DNA of 64,000 nucleotides from an uncultured bacterium. GTDB taxonomy: Bacteria; Armatimonadota; UBA5829. The notes below the pieces were generated by a model that saw only the letters and a list, made by a program, of their open reading frames with translations, made no database searches and was not told the origin of the DNA. Positions 1 through 8,574 of this stretch are shown here, one piece after another. Each line of letters starts with the position of its first letter. Within the stretch, counting starts at the first letter, position 1. Location of the stretch: positions 1 to 64,000 of the forward strand of contig CALJES010000004.1 of assembly GCA_938074205.1 (NCBI GenBank), given 5' to 3'. Both the position numbers and the translations under genes were made by a program.

Positions 1-97
1 TGTTTGGCGAAAGGTTAGAGGCTCGGCAGTGCGAAAGAAAGGCTTGCAAAGCGCTTTTTATAGTGTGCCTTTGGGCGAGGAAGACACGATGAGTTTG

Positions 98-161
98 GGC
101 AACATGGTTTTGCACCTGGGGTCCTCCTTCTTTGTGTCGAAACCCGGCAAACCATGTTGCC
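98..161. repeat. 13-bp perfect inverted repeat
   Basis: Arms at 98-110 (GGCAACATGGTTT) and 149-161 are exact reverse complements separated by 38 bases. The repeat lies just downstream of the leftward tRNA-Leu gene. No T-run follows on either strand, so it is not a classic terminator. Its role is unknown; it could be an RNA hairpin or a small repeat remnant. Confidence 0.6.
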
Positions 162-232
162 GAATGAGGGCTGGGGAGTTTTCAAATTAGGTGGATGGGC
201 TAATCTGGTTTCAGGCTCGATAAACTGAATCC

Positions 233-318
233 TGGTGGGGACGGTGAGAGTTGAACTCACACGAGCTAATGCTCACTTGGCCCTCAACCAAGCGCGTCTG
301 CCATTCCGCCACGTCCCC
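233..318 (-). tRNA. tRNA-Leu (GAG)
   Basis: Read on the minus strand, the ends GGGGACG and CGTCCCC form a perfect 7-bp acceptor stem and the 3' ACCA tail is encoded (233-236). The anticodon loop TTGAGGG gives anticodon GAG, and the T arm contains GTTCAA. The 86-nt length with a variable arm fits a class II leucine tRNA. I am confident of the identity. Confidence 0.95.
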
Positions 319-541
319 GTTGTTGGGTACCATAATCATGTTAGCCGCGCTGCAGTTTCTGTGTCAAGGCTTCGTATTGCCCCTGCCTATTCTTTGCTGA
401 GCGGTGAGATTATGCAAGCAAGTGGGGAGGCTAGCAAGTCTGAGAAGTCTATTCGAACCAGACATTGGCTAAGTTATAGGAAGGTAATACTTCTGTCAAG
501 TAGAAGGGGATTTAGTATCAACGCGAAAGGAGCACATCCAA

Positions 542-1186
542 ATGACAAAGCAACGAACGGTTATGCTGGCGGTATTCATGGGGGTGCTGTGGCTTGCGGT
601 GTCCGTGGCAGCTGTAGACTTCTCGGCCGACATGGTAACACAGATCGGCTCCGCAACAGTTACAGGCAAGATCTACCGACAAGGGAACATGATCCGCCAA
701 GACTCAACCATGGGTTCGAATACCAGCTCTGTAGTCATACGTCCAGATAAGAAAGTGGTGTGGCTGATCAATCCCGCACTCAAGCGCTATAGCGAGATGC
801 CCTACGATCCCAAAGTCAGCGATGTATCTATACTGGCCAACGAAAAGGAACTCTCCAAGATTGCTGTAAAAAAGAATCTCGGCAGCGAAAAGGTCAACGG
901 GTACGACTGCGAGAAGTTCGAGTTGACATTCAAGAACGAGCAGGCGGGGAAGTCAACCATATGGCTTGCCAAGAAGCTGCAGTTTCCGATAAAGACTCAG
1001 AGCCAGACGCCCAACGGCACCGTTACGAGCCAGTGCAAAAACATAAAGGTCGGAACACCCGCCAAGAAGCTCTTTGAGCTGCCCGCAGGCTACAAAAAAG
1101 TTTCGGTGCAAGAACTCCACGGAGGACAGCCTATTCCGGCACCTAAACCGGGAGCAAAACCACCGGCTCCGAACCTGAAGAGATAG
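542..1186 (+). CDS. Secreted DUF4412/LolA-like protein
   Basis: The 214-residue product starts with a hydrophobic signal peptide (about residues 1-24). A periplasmic beta-rich domain follows, with the pattern of DUF4412 and outer-membrane-lipoprotein-sorting-like proteins: a QGNMIRQD stretch near the start, a central segment about constants in the mature fold (VVIRPDKKVVW), and GYDCEKFEL around residue 120. The last 25 residues are proline-rich. An AAAGGAG ribosome binding site sits 9 bases before the ATG. DUF4412 function is not settled; by fold it may bind a hydrophobic ligand, but that is inference. The gene appears monocistronic and converges with the phosphatase gene to its right. Confidence 0.8.
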   Translation: MTKQRTVMLAVFMGVLWLAVSVAAVDFSADMVTQIGSATVTGKIYRQGNMIRQDSTMGSNTSSVVIRPDKKVVWLINPALKRYSEMPYDPKVSDVSILANEKELSKIAVKKNLGSEKVNGYDCEKFELTFKNEQAGKSTIWLAKKLQFPIKTQSQTPNGTVTSQCKNIKVGTPAKKLFELPAGYKKVSVQELHGGQPIPAPKPGAKPPAPNLKR

Positions 1187-1275
1187 CGTTCCATCGACCA
1201 CACCGCTGAGCTCGACTCTTCAGGTTTTGGGCTCTTTTCTTCGATGTTGGTCGGATTATGGAGGTATGTGGGGAG

Positions 1276-3390
1276 TCACTTGATTCTTCGAACCGCTAAT
1301 ATAGCTGCGTCGTCCTTCAGTTCTCCTCCGGCATACTCTAGAGCCATTCTATGAACGCATTTGGCAACGTCTTCACTTGTTAGGCTTTCGCACACGGCTA
1401 GCTGCTGTTCTATACCTTCAGCACCGAGTACGAAGCCGTCGCTACGGGCTTCGCTTATGCCGTCGGTATAGAGTAACAGCGTACTCCCGGGCTGTAGGAC
1501 TATTCTGCCTTCTTCGTAATCGGCGTCGGTGTCTATTCCGAGCGGTATACCTGTGGCAGGCAAACTCAAGCGCGTTTCGTTGTGGATGTAGATTGCCGGT
1601 TCGTGACCTGCACTCGCATAGGTAAGTTCAGCGGTGGAGGAATCAAGCACGCCTACGAAAAGTGTCACGAATGCGGCGTTTTCGGAGAACTGATCGGCGG
1701 TTCGGTTTAGCAGGCGCAGCGCAGTTCCGGGCGAATGTCCTTCGTTGAGGTAAGCCCTCAGAGTATATTTGATCATCGCCGTATGCACTGCTGCGCGCAG
1801 ACCCTTTCCCGAGACGTCACCAATGACCAAGGCCGTTCTGCCGTCCGCCATCTCGAAAGCGTCATAGAAGTCGCCGCCTACCAATGCCTCGTTGCTAGCC
1901 GGTTCGTACACCTGGGTAATCTCAAACTTGTCGGTGGTCAGGGTCGATTCGCTCATAAATGTGCGCTGGAGTATGTCTGCTATAGTGCTCTCGCGCTCAT
2001 AACTGAGAGCATTGTGTATTGCGACAGCTGCATGCGAGGCAAAACCTTCTAGTAGCTTGGTATCCCATTCCTCGAAGCCAGCTTTGTGGTACGAGTATAT
2101 AGCGATGGCGCCCAGTACGTCGCTTTCGTAGATCATTGGTGCGCAAATAGCTGAACGCAGGCAGGATTCATGGGTGAAATCGCAATCTATCCAGCCAGTT
2201 TGCTCCAGGTCGTCGATTATGATCGGTGAACGACTGTCTAACACCTGTTTAGCGAGCCTAAGTGTAACTTCAACTGGGTTTTCAACTTTGTGGCAGACGC
2301 CCCTTTGTGAAGCGACGGCAGCTTCTCGGCTCGTTTCGTCCTTTACAACAACCACCGCGCAGTCTGCATGTTGCATTTGCTGGGCAAGATCGGCTATAAG
2401 GTCGAGCGCCTCCTTCAGTTTCAGACTGGAAGAAAGTGCTTTGCCCACTCGCGCGAATGACCGTTCCATTTCTGCGCGGTGCTCCTGTGCATCTTTGTAT
2501 AGCGCTGCTAGTTCGTCGCGTGCGCGTGCGAGCTCCAGGTATGGGCGGCTTATTGCCGAAACGAACAACGCGTTCAGAATAAGTACGTAGGAGGCCGCTT
2601 TGAACACGTGGCCAAGGGCGTTGGTCCAAGCGTAAGGCGTTAAGTAAAGCATGAAGGCTATTTCAGCGATTATTGCAAGGATAAGGGCTGTTCTCAGATT
2701 CCGTTTCACCTCAGATTCCCACGCTGACTGTCTTCCCATTAATAGGATTACGCTTGCATATAGAGCTACCACTATGCACTCGATCAATATCTTCAGAGTG
2801 CTGGGCGGGTGTCCAATGGCGGGATACAAAACCTTGCCGACAGTATCACCATACAGGGTGAGAACCACACAAGAGCCGAGCACTGTAATTAGCGACGCGG
2901 CAAGTAGACTAGTAGGCAGACGACCGGACGGTTTCGATGGCGCGCGCATTACCGTTGCTCCGAGAAGTCCCACACCAACGACCAATCGCGCCAAGAGCCA
3001 GTAAGCGGCTGCCTTTCCCGGACTATTTACGCCGAGAAAATCCGGCATCCCCTTGTAAGTAAGTGTGTGGATGAAATCAAGGGCGCCTGCAACTGCGAAC
3101 GTTGACGCAACCAATAGATCCTGGGCGTTTTGGGTCTGCTTGTAACCGAACCAACCTGTTATGAAAACCGCAAGTGCCACCACGACACTTACCATCTCAA
3201 GGGCTATGTGTGATGGAAGGAACCAGCGAGTCGGGATAGTAAGCCCTAGCGCATCGGCTATATAGCTCAGAACCATAAGCAGCCCGGCCGATACGAGTAT
3301 GACCACACAACGCTTACTGCACAGATTCGCGTGGCTTGCGGATGCCGGCGGCTCGCTTGTCAGATTGATGTGTTCGGGGTTTGTAAGCAT
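1276..3390 (-). CDS. MASE3-GAF-SpoIIE protein phosphatase
   Basis: This 704-residue membrane protein has about eight hydrophobic segments (residues 28-280) resembling the MASE3 sensor domain, a short coiled linker, a GAF domain (about 325-470) and a C-terminal PP2C/SpoIIE-type phosphatase domain (about 510-700). The phosphatase metal-binding motifs are visible: GGDFYD, GDVSGKG, SAGHEPA, YTDG and a terminal DD. In the known family such enzymes dephosphorylate anti-sigma-factor antagonists in partner-switching cascades. The substrate is not adjacent. An RsbW-like kinase is encoded at 26245-26772, and pairing the two is inference. The stop converges with the DUF4412 gene, and the promoter side is shared with the divergent fusion reductase. 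Confidence 0.92.
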   Translation of the reverse strand: MLTNPEHINLTSEPPASASHANLCSKRCVVILVSAGLLMVLSYIADALGLTIPTRWFLPSHIALEMVSVVVALAVFITGWFGYKQTQNAQDLLVASTFAVAGALDFIHTLTYKGMPDFLGVNSPGKAAAYWLLARLVVGVGLLGATVMRAPSKPSGRLPTSLLAASLITVLGSCVVLTLYGDTVGKVLYPAIGHPPSTLKILIECIVVALYASVILLMGRQSAWESEVKRNLRTALILAIIAEIAFMLYLTPYAWTNALGHVFKAASYVLILNALFVSAISRPYLELARARDELAALYKDAQEHRAEMERSFARVGKALSSSLKLKEALDLIADLAQQMQHADCAVVVVKDETSREAAVASQRGVCHKVENPVEVTLRLAKQVLDSRSPIIIDDLEQTGWIDCDFTHESCLRSAICAPMIYESDVLGAIAIYSYHKAGFEEWDTKLLEGFASHAAVAIHNALSYERESTIADILQRTFMSESTLTTDKFEITQVYEPASNEALVGGDFYDAFEMADGRTALVIGDVSGKGLRAAVHTAMIKYTLRAYLNEGHSPGTALRLLNRTADQFSENAAFVTLFVGVLDSSTAELTYASAGHEPAIYIHNETRLSLPATGIPLGIDTDADYEEGRIVLQPGSTLLLYTDGISEARSDGFVLGAEGIEQQLAVCESLTSEDVAKCVHRMALEYAGGELKDDAAILAVRRIK

Positions 3391-3536
3391 CGGTTAAATT
3401 GCGATTCCTGGCATAAGTCGAGTTCTTACGCGCATGATACCACGAGCTTTCAGCCTTCTCAAATGCGTAACAAGCCGGCGTCGCCGAGTTTCGGCGAGAG
3501 AATCAAACCGCGTAGCACAAGCAAAGCCCCATTAGG

Positions 3537-3542
3537 TATAAT
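3537..3542 (+). promoter_or_regulatory. TATAAT box very close to start codon
   Basis: A perfect TATAAT lies only 9 bases before the ATG at 3552, and no Shine-Dalgarno-like sequence separates them. No good -35 element is present 16-18 bases upstream. If the box is used, transcription would start about 3 bases before the ATG and give a nearly leaderless message. It could also be a chance match. Confidence 0.4.
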
Positions 3543-3551
3543 TGAGCCGTT

Positions 3552-6197
3552 ATGATAGCGCCGAATGTACACTCGCCATTTCGATTGTCGTCGATTCAAG
3601 ACTTGAGAGAGGCCGTTGAGCTTCTCGGATTGGAAATACCTGCCGATGAAGATATTTCTATTCTTGCCGAGCCGTTAAATGTTGCCGGAAAGACTGTGCC
3701 GAACTCGATGGGCATCCAGCCTATGGAAGGCTGCGACGGTACACCTGATGGAGCTCCAGATGAACTGACTTTCCGGCGTTACAAGCGGTTTGCATCTGGG
3801 GGGGCAGGTCTATTGTGGTTTGAAGCGTGCGCGGTGGTGCCTGAGGGAAGAGCCAACCCCAGGCAACTTTGGCTTCACGAAAAAACCAAGGATGAGTTCG
3901 CTCGGTTGGTCGAAGAAGTCCACAAAGCGGCCAAGGAATCAATGGGACCGGAGCACAGGCCTCTATGCGTGCTTCAGCTTACCCATTCCGGACGCTACAG
4001 CCGACCCTCACGCGAGCCTGCGCCGATTATAGCCTTTCACGACCCTATTCTCGATGCGGATCGAGGAATACCTGCTGATTACCCGGTGGTGACCGACGAA
4101 TACCTGAGATCCTTGGAGGACGCGTTCGTCGAAGCCGCGCTACTGGCTTTTGAGGCTGGATTCGACGCTGTGGATATCAAATCTTGCCATCGCTATCTGC
4201 TTAATGAGCTCCTCGCAGCGCATACCAGAGAGGGCGAATATGGCGGCAGCTATGAGAATCGCACACGATTCCTGAAAAACGTAATTCGCAAGGTTTGCAA
4301 AGCGGCTGGTCCCGGACGCATTGTTACCTGCAGGCTAGGTGTATACGATGCGCATCCTTATCCTTACGGCTGGGGCGTCGACAAGGAAATCGCCGATAAG
4401 CCAGATCTCGATGAACCGAAGCGACTGGTTCGAGAACTGCGCGAGTTGGGTGTGCCTCTAATTAACATAACCATGGGCAACCCATACTACAATCCGCACG
4501 TCAACCGGCCTTTTGATCGTCCTATTGAGGGTGGCGTATACCCGAACGAGCATCCGTTGGTTGGCGTCAATCGCCTTATCACTCTAACGCGCGAGATTAC
4601 GCAGAGTGTCGGCGATATAGTCGTAGTGGGAAGTGGCTACAGTTGGCTGCGCAATCTCTGGCCCCACGTTGCGGCAGCGTGCATTCGCCGGGGCTATATG
4701 AATATCGTGGGTGTAGGGCGACAAGCTTTTGCATATCCCTGGTTTGCGGCAGAGATCATCAAGACCGGAAGGCTGGAAAGGCGCCACACCTGTATCGCTT
4801 GCTCTTCATGCACTCAGATAATGCGGGACGGCGGCCGCACTGGATGCGTGCCGTTTGATTCGGAGATTTACGGACCTATATACCGAGAGGGCCGAAGGCG
4901 CAGCCTGGATTATGCTCAGAAGCAGGCGGCGAGGTGCCGAGATTGTTTCGACGCCACTTGCCGCGACGGCTGTCCGGCAGGTGTAGACATTCCTAGGTTT
5001 GTGAAGGCGATAGCCGAGGGGGATATCAAAGAGTCCTATCGCGTTCTGCGCGAAGCCAACAATCTGCCGGAACTTTGCGCCTATGTTTGCCCTGCCGATG
5101 TGCAGTGTCAGGATCGCTGTATTGAAAACATTTTCTCCGGTGATCCAATACCCATTCGCGAGCTGCAAGAATTTGTGGCACGAACCGCTCGGGAGAAGGG
5201 TTGGGTTCGAGAGTTATCCCAGGGTGCCGAAGCCCGCCCAGGCGCCGATCGGCTGAAGGTGGCTATTGTCGGGGCGGGGCCCGCGGGTCTGGCTTGCGCG
5301 CTGCAGCTTTTGAGTATGGGCTATAGGGTCGACCTGTTTGACACACGTGATTCCCTCGGAGGCACGGCGACAAGAGTGATACCTAGCCGAAGGTTGACCA
5401 GGGAAGACTTCGAGAACGAAGCTGCCCAGCTGCTGGCTTGTTACACTGAACGGTATGCATTTCACGGGGGAGTCGGACTATCCGAAGCTAGGACGCTGGA
5501 TTGGTTTGCAGAGCGCTACGACGCGGTCTTTTTGGCGTTCGGACTTCCGGATGCCGTGCCGCTTTTCCCGGATAAGCCCAGCGGTGTGGAAGATGCCATA
5601 AGCTTTCTCGAGCGGGCGAAGCAAGACGGTATTGTTGTGCCGGCTGCGGTTGCCGTATTGGGCGGCGGCAACACTGCTATGGATGCTGCGGTTACGGCTG
5701 TTTCCTGCGGTGCGCGGGATGTGTATCTTGTGTATCGGCGATCCTTTGCGGAAATGCCGGCTTGGCCTGAAGAACGCGACACTGCTTTAGAGATGGGTGT
5801 GCATTTCTTGCTCCTTACGCAACCTGTGCGATATGTGGCGGATGAGCGGGGATGCCTGCGCGGTCTGGTAATAGCGAGAACGGTTTTGGGAGAACCAGAC
5901 GAATCAGGCCGCAGAAAGCCTGTGGTTGTTCCGAACAGCGAGTGTGTGCTGGAGGTTGAGATGGCGATTGAGGCGCTCGGTCAGAAGTTGCCGGACGGTT
6001 TTGAGAAATTGATCCCTGGCGTGCAATTGACGCAAGGCGGATTGATTAGGGTTGACGACCAGTGTCGAACGTCACGAGATGGGGTATTCGCAGGGGGAGA
6101 TGCCGTAAACGGCGGTTCGACCGTGGTTCAGGCGGTCGCGGAGGGGATGCACGCCGCTTCGGCGATTGACCGGTACTTGATGGCTTCCCGCAGTTAG
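3552..6197 (+). CDS. OYE-family reductase fused to GltD-like flavoprotein
   Basis: The 881-residue protein joins two enzyme modules. Residues about 25-410 form an FMN-binding TIM barrel of the Old Yellow Enzyme/FadH type (QLTHSGRYSRPS, RYLLNELLAAHTREGEYGG). It ends in a cysteine cluster, CIACSSC plus a further Cys, expected to hold a 4Fe-4S centre. Residues about 450-530 match the two-cluster iron-sulfur domain of glutamate synthase small subunit and dihydropyrimidine dehydrogenase (CRDCFDATCRDGCPAGVD, CAYVCPADVQCQDRC). Residues about 560-880 are an FAD/NAD(P) module (AIVGAGPAGLACAL, AVLGGGNTAMDAA, GVFAGGDAVNGGS). The inferred electron path is NAD(P)H to FAD, then Fe-S, then FMN, reducing an unknown enoate or aromatic substrate. 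ATG at 3552 is the only sensible start because a stop codon lies just upstream in frame. Confidence 0.92.
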   Translation: MIAPNVHSPFRLSSIQDLREAVELLGLEIPADEDISILAEPLNVAGKTVPNSMGIQPMEGCDGTPDGAPDELTFRRYKRFASGGAGLLWFEACAVVPEGRANPRQLWLHEKTKDEFARLVEEVHKAAKESMGPEHRPLCVLQLTHSGRYSRPSREPAPIIAFHDPILDADRGIPADYPVVTDEYLRSLEDAFVEAALLAFEAGFDAVDIKSCHRYLLNELLAAHTREGEYGGSYENRTRFLKNVIRKVCKAAGPGRIVTCRLGVYDAHPYPYGWGVDKEIADKPDLDEPKRLVRELRELGVPLINITMGNPYYNPHVNRPFDRPIEGGVYPNEHPLVGVNRLITLTREITQSVGDIVVVGSGYSWLRNLWPHVAAACIRRGYMNIVGVGRQAFAYPWFAAEIIKTGRLERRHTCIACSSCTQIMRDGGRTGCVPFDSEIYGPIYREGRRRSLDYAQKQAARCRDCFDATCRDGCPAGVDIPRFVKAIAEGDIKESYRVLREANNLPELCAYVCPADVQCQDRCIENIFSGDPIPIRELQEFVARTAREKGWVRELSQGAEARPGADRLKVAIVGAGPAGLACALQLLSMGYRVDLFDTRDSLGGTATRVIPSRRLTREDFENEAAQLLACYTERYAFHGGVGLSEARTLDWFAERYDAVFLAFGLPDAVPLFPDKPSGVEDAISFLERAKQDGIVVPAAVAVLGGGNTAMDAAVTAVSCGARDVYLVYRRSFAEMPAWPEERDTALEMGVHFLLLTQPVRYVADERGCLRGLVIARTVLGEPDESGRRKPVVVPNSECVLEVEMAIEALGQKLPDGFEKLIPGVQLTQGGLIRVDDQCRTSRDGVFAGGDAVNGGSTVVQAVAEGMHAASAIDRYLMASRS

Positions 6198-6220
6198 CTT
6201 TTGCCTGGTTGGACTGTCAG

Positions 6221-7573
6221 ATGAGGCAGATTGTGGTTATGGCGATTCTTGCAATGTCGTGCGTGAGGGCTTTTGGGGACAGGAGCATAATAGTCGATCC
6301 TTCGTATGCCTATTACAAAAACCGCAGTGTTGAAAGCATAGTAGAGGAAATCAAGGCGAACGGATACGACGAGGTCAGGTTGTGCTGCACGAATGAATCC
6401 GGCATTGACGGCTCGCTGGTCAAGGCATTTGTCGACGCCGGCGTGCGCGTATGGATGCTTACATTCACCAACGGCGTGTATTCTCGGGTGGATCTGCCCA
6501 AGGGTTGGGAAGCTTGGCGCATGAAGCTGCGCAAAAAGCCCGATCCTGCCGGCTTCACAATGCTGTGCCCCAACAATCTAGATTACAGAGCTTGGAAGAA
6601 GCAGCAGGTGACAGCGGCCCTGCGAGCGCACCCGTTTCACGGAATAGACCTTGCCGAACCGCAGATGCCCGCTTATCCGGGGCCGGAGAGCGAGCATTAC
6701 GGCTGTTTTTGTGATGCATGCCTGGAAGAGTTCAAACGACTCTATCCGGGGGTTACCCGCTTCCCGGATTTCGAAGATCCCGAGTCCGAGTACTTTTGGA
6801 AAAAGAACAAGGATTTGTATGAAAAATGGGTTGGGTTCAGAGTTGCCACAGTTGTGAATTGGCTTGACGATTTGGTCAACGGCAATGGCGGGATTCGCGA
6901 AAAATGTCCGGGAGTAAAAATTGCCACTTGGAGCCTCGGTCTGGATGTGCCTGATCAACTTTCCAAACTGCGCGAGTGGCAAGCCATGGATGCCGCGGCG
7001 ATAGTTCGGAGAGTGAAACCTGATGTTCACGTGATACAAACGGACTGGCCCGATTGGATCAAAGACAATCTTGATCCCAACTACGCAGCTGCTTACAAAC
7101 CGATTTTCGATTCTGTTAGACAGGTTGCCCCTTCGATACCCATAATCCTGCAGACAGACATAGGTTCAAAGCCAAACATGCGGCGTGATACTCATTGGAT
7201 AAAGGCTGTCGAAACGGCTGCTAGGAAAATGGGCTATGCGGGTGTCTTTCACTATGAATATCATCTCGGCGAGTATATCTATTCGGATCCGCCTACGGTG
7301 GTGAATGCCTGCTTCGATGGAAACACAATAAAGCTAGTCTTCAACAAGCGACTAGACCCTGCGCAAGCCTGCAACGTTTCGAACTATTCGCTTTCCTCCG
7401 GGCGGGTAGATTTCGCGCGCGTCGACGGCAACGTGATTTACTTGTCGGTTTCAGGGGCAATGCGCGGTTTGGTGCTAACCGTGAGCGGACTTTCCGACGA
7501 CGCTTCTCGAAGGCTATATCACGACAAACCTGCATGCGTGATGCCAGACCCAATTGAGATAACTATCGAGTAG
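6221..7573 (+). CDS. Secreted putative TIM-barrel protein
   Basis: The roughly 450-residue product begins with a short signal peptide (MRQIVVMAILAMSCVRAFG). The body (SIIVDPSYAYYKN, then IKANGYDEVRLCC) looks like the start of a (beta/alpha)8 barrel seen in uncharacterised glycoside-hydrolase-like families, with acidic positions in GIDLAEPQMP and FHYEYHLGEY that could be catalytic. The last 90 residues form an Ig-like beta domain (VVNACFDGNTIKLVF). I do not recognise a defined family, so the function is unknown. The start could also be TTG at 6209; I chose ATG because the signal peptide begins there. It follows the fusion reductase by 23 bases and may share its transcript. Confidence 0.75.
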   Translation: MRQIVVMAILAMSCVRAFGDRSIIVDPSYAYYKNRSVESIVEEIKANGYDEVRLCCTNESGIDGSLVKAFVDAGVRVWMLTFTNGVYSRVDLPKGWEAWRMKLRKKPDPAGFTMLCPNNLDYRAWKKQQVTAALRAHPFHGIDLAEPQMPAYPGPESEHYGCFCDACLEEFKRLYPGVTRFPDFEDPESEYFWKKNKDLYEKWVGFRVATVVNWLDDLVNGNGGIREKCPGVKIATWSLGLDVPDQLSKLREWQAMDAAAIVRRVKPDVHVIQTDWPDWIKDNLDPNYAAAYKPIFDSVRQVAPSIPIILQTDIGSKPNMRRDTHWIKAVETAARKMGYAGVFHYEYHLGEYIYSDPPTVVNACFDGNTIKLVFNKRLDPAQACNVSNYSLSSGRVDFARVDGNVIYLSVSGAMRGLVLTVSGLSDDASRRLYHDKPACVMPDPIEITIE

Positions 7574-7709
7574 CAGCATGCTCGTACAAGGAGGCTTCGT
7601 ATAATCAGGTGCGGTACTTTTACTCCGCCGTGGTATACACATTTGAGCCTTGACGACCCCATCGCGTTTTTTTATCTCCGTTGGCACGATCACTAAGCGC
7701 GCCATTCAC

Positions 7710-7738
7710 TTGACATGCTCTCCATGCTGCGGAATAAT
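7710..7738 (+). promoter_or_regulatory. Predicted sigma-70 promoter
   Basis: A perfect TTGACA (7710-7715) is followed by 17 bases and AATAAT (7733-7738). It lies about 80 bases before the secreted CBM9-type gene at 7822, which has its own ribosome binding site (GAAGGAG). This is the best promoter-like pair in the 248-base gap. Confidence 0.5.
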
Positions 7739-7821
7739 CCATTATACACACGTGCTTCGTGCACTGCTGCGCTGCCACGACACGGCGCAAATGCTGAGCG
7801 CACATTGAGAAGGAGCATAAT

Positions 7822-8574
7822 ATGAGACTGACTCTGCCGATTATTGCGTGGTCTCTTTTCTTCGTGGTTTTTAGGGAGTTCGGCGTCGCCGATGTGCTGG
7901 TTCTTGAAGATCCCCTGATTGGCAGCACTAGCGGAACACGAGTGGGCGGATCCTTCACACAGGAGGGCTGGCGCGTCGACGGGCAGTACGACTCAATCTA
8001 TTGGCACTTGCCTTACACTATTCAAAAGGGCGCCGTGGAGTTCTACATCCGTGGGATTAGACCGAATGAATGCCGGCCAGGGATGCAGGACAAGACGGAG
8101 CTTTTTCACATGTATGACTACACCTACGCGAACTCCGACACAAACTACGCGCCGGGCTATCGAGATAATCCTTACAAGCACTTTATTCGGAAAACTGGCT
8201 GTCTCGACACTGCGAAGACCGACTCGTTCGAACTTCTGCTCAAGATTGAAGACGAATATACTGAGCCGGATTCGTCCGTGATGACTTGGGATGAGAATTC
8301 GACTTACCTCATCCGCGAGGAATGGGAGCCTGACGGGCATATGTCTTCCACTCTCGGGCAGGCGTATATGGCGCCTATCATTTCTTCGATATGGCTGGTG
8401 TCGATTGCTACTCCAGGATCCGTGAGATTCTGCCAGCTGACCTGGCAAGCTGGACGCGCAACGATGGAAAGGAGAGTTCAGCACCATTCACGGTGTACTG
8501 CGACGGCGTGGCGAACAAGTACTGGACCGATCCCGGGTTTGCAAACGCTTCGAGCGGGTGCCATCGGAACATAG
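7822..8574 (+). CDS. N-terminal part of frameshifted secreted CBM9-type protein
   Basis: The reading frame opens with a signal peptide (MRLTLPIIAWSLFFVVFREF) and a beta-sandwich, lectin-like segment (GAVEFYIRGI, TELFHMYDY) down to about residue 171 (EEWEPDG). After that it turns into unconvincing sequence rich in Arg, Thr and Ser up to the stop at 8574. The natural continuation is in another frame, with AYVFHSRAG directly followed by the ORF at 8391. Adding one G to the GGG run at 8335-8337 would join the two into one protein of about 1014 residues. Real coding here therefore probably ends near 8337. The gene has an AGAAGGAG ribosome binding site. Confidence 0.8.
   Translation: MRLTLPIIAWSLFFVVFREFGVADVLVLEDPLIGSTSGTRVGGSFTQEGWRVDGQYDSIYWHLPYTIQKGAVEFYIRGIRPNECRPGMQDKTELFHMYDYTYANSDTNYAPGYRDNPYKHFIRKTGCLDTAKTDSFELLLKIEDEYTEPDSSVMTWDENSTYLIREEWEPDGHMSSTLGQAYMAPIISSIWLVSIATPGSVRFCQLTWQAGRATMERRVQHHSRCTATAWRTSTGPIPGLQTLRAGAIGT

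Noticed and set aside
542-700. Possible leader ORFs around the DUF4412 gene (frames at 235-750 and 518-700)
   Set aside because: They cross the tRNA-Leu gene or the real coding frame and have no ribosome binding site.
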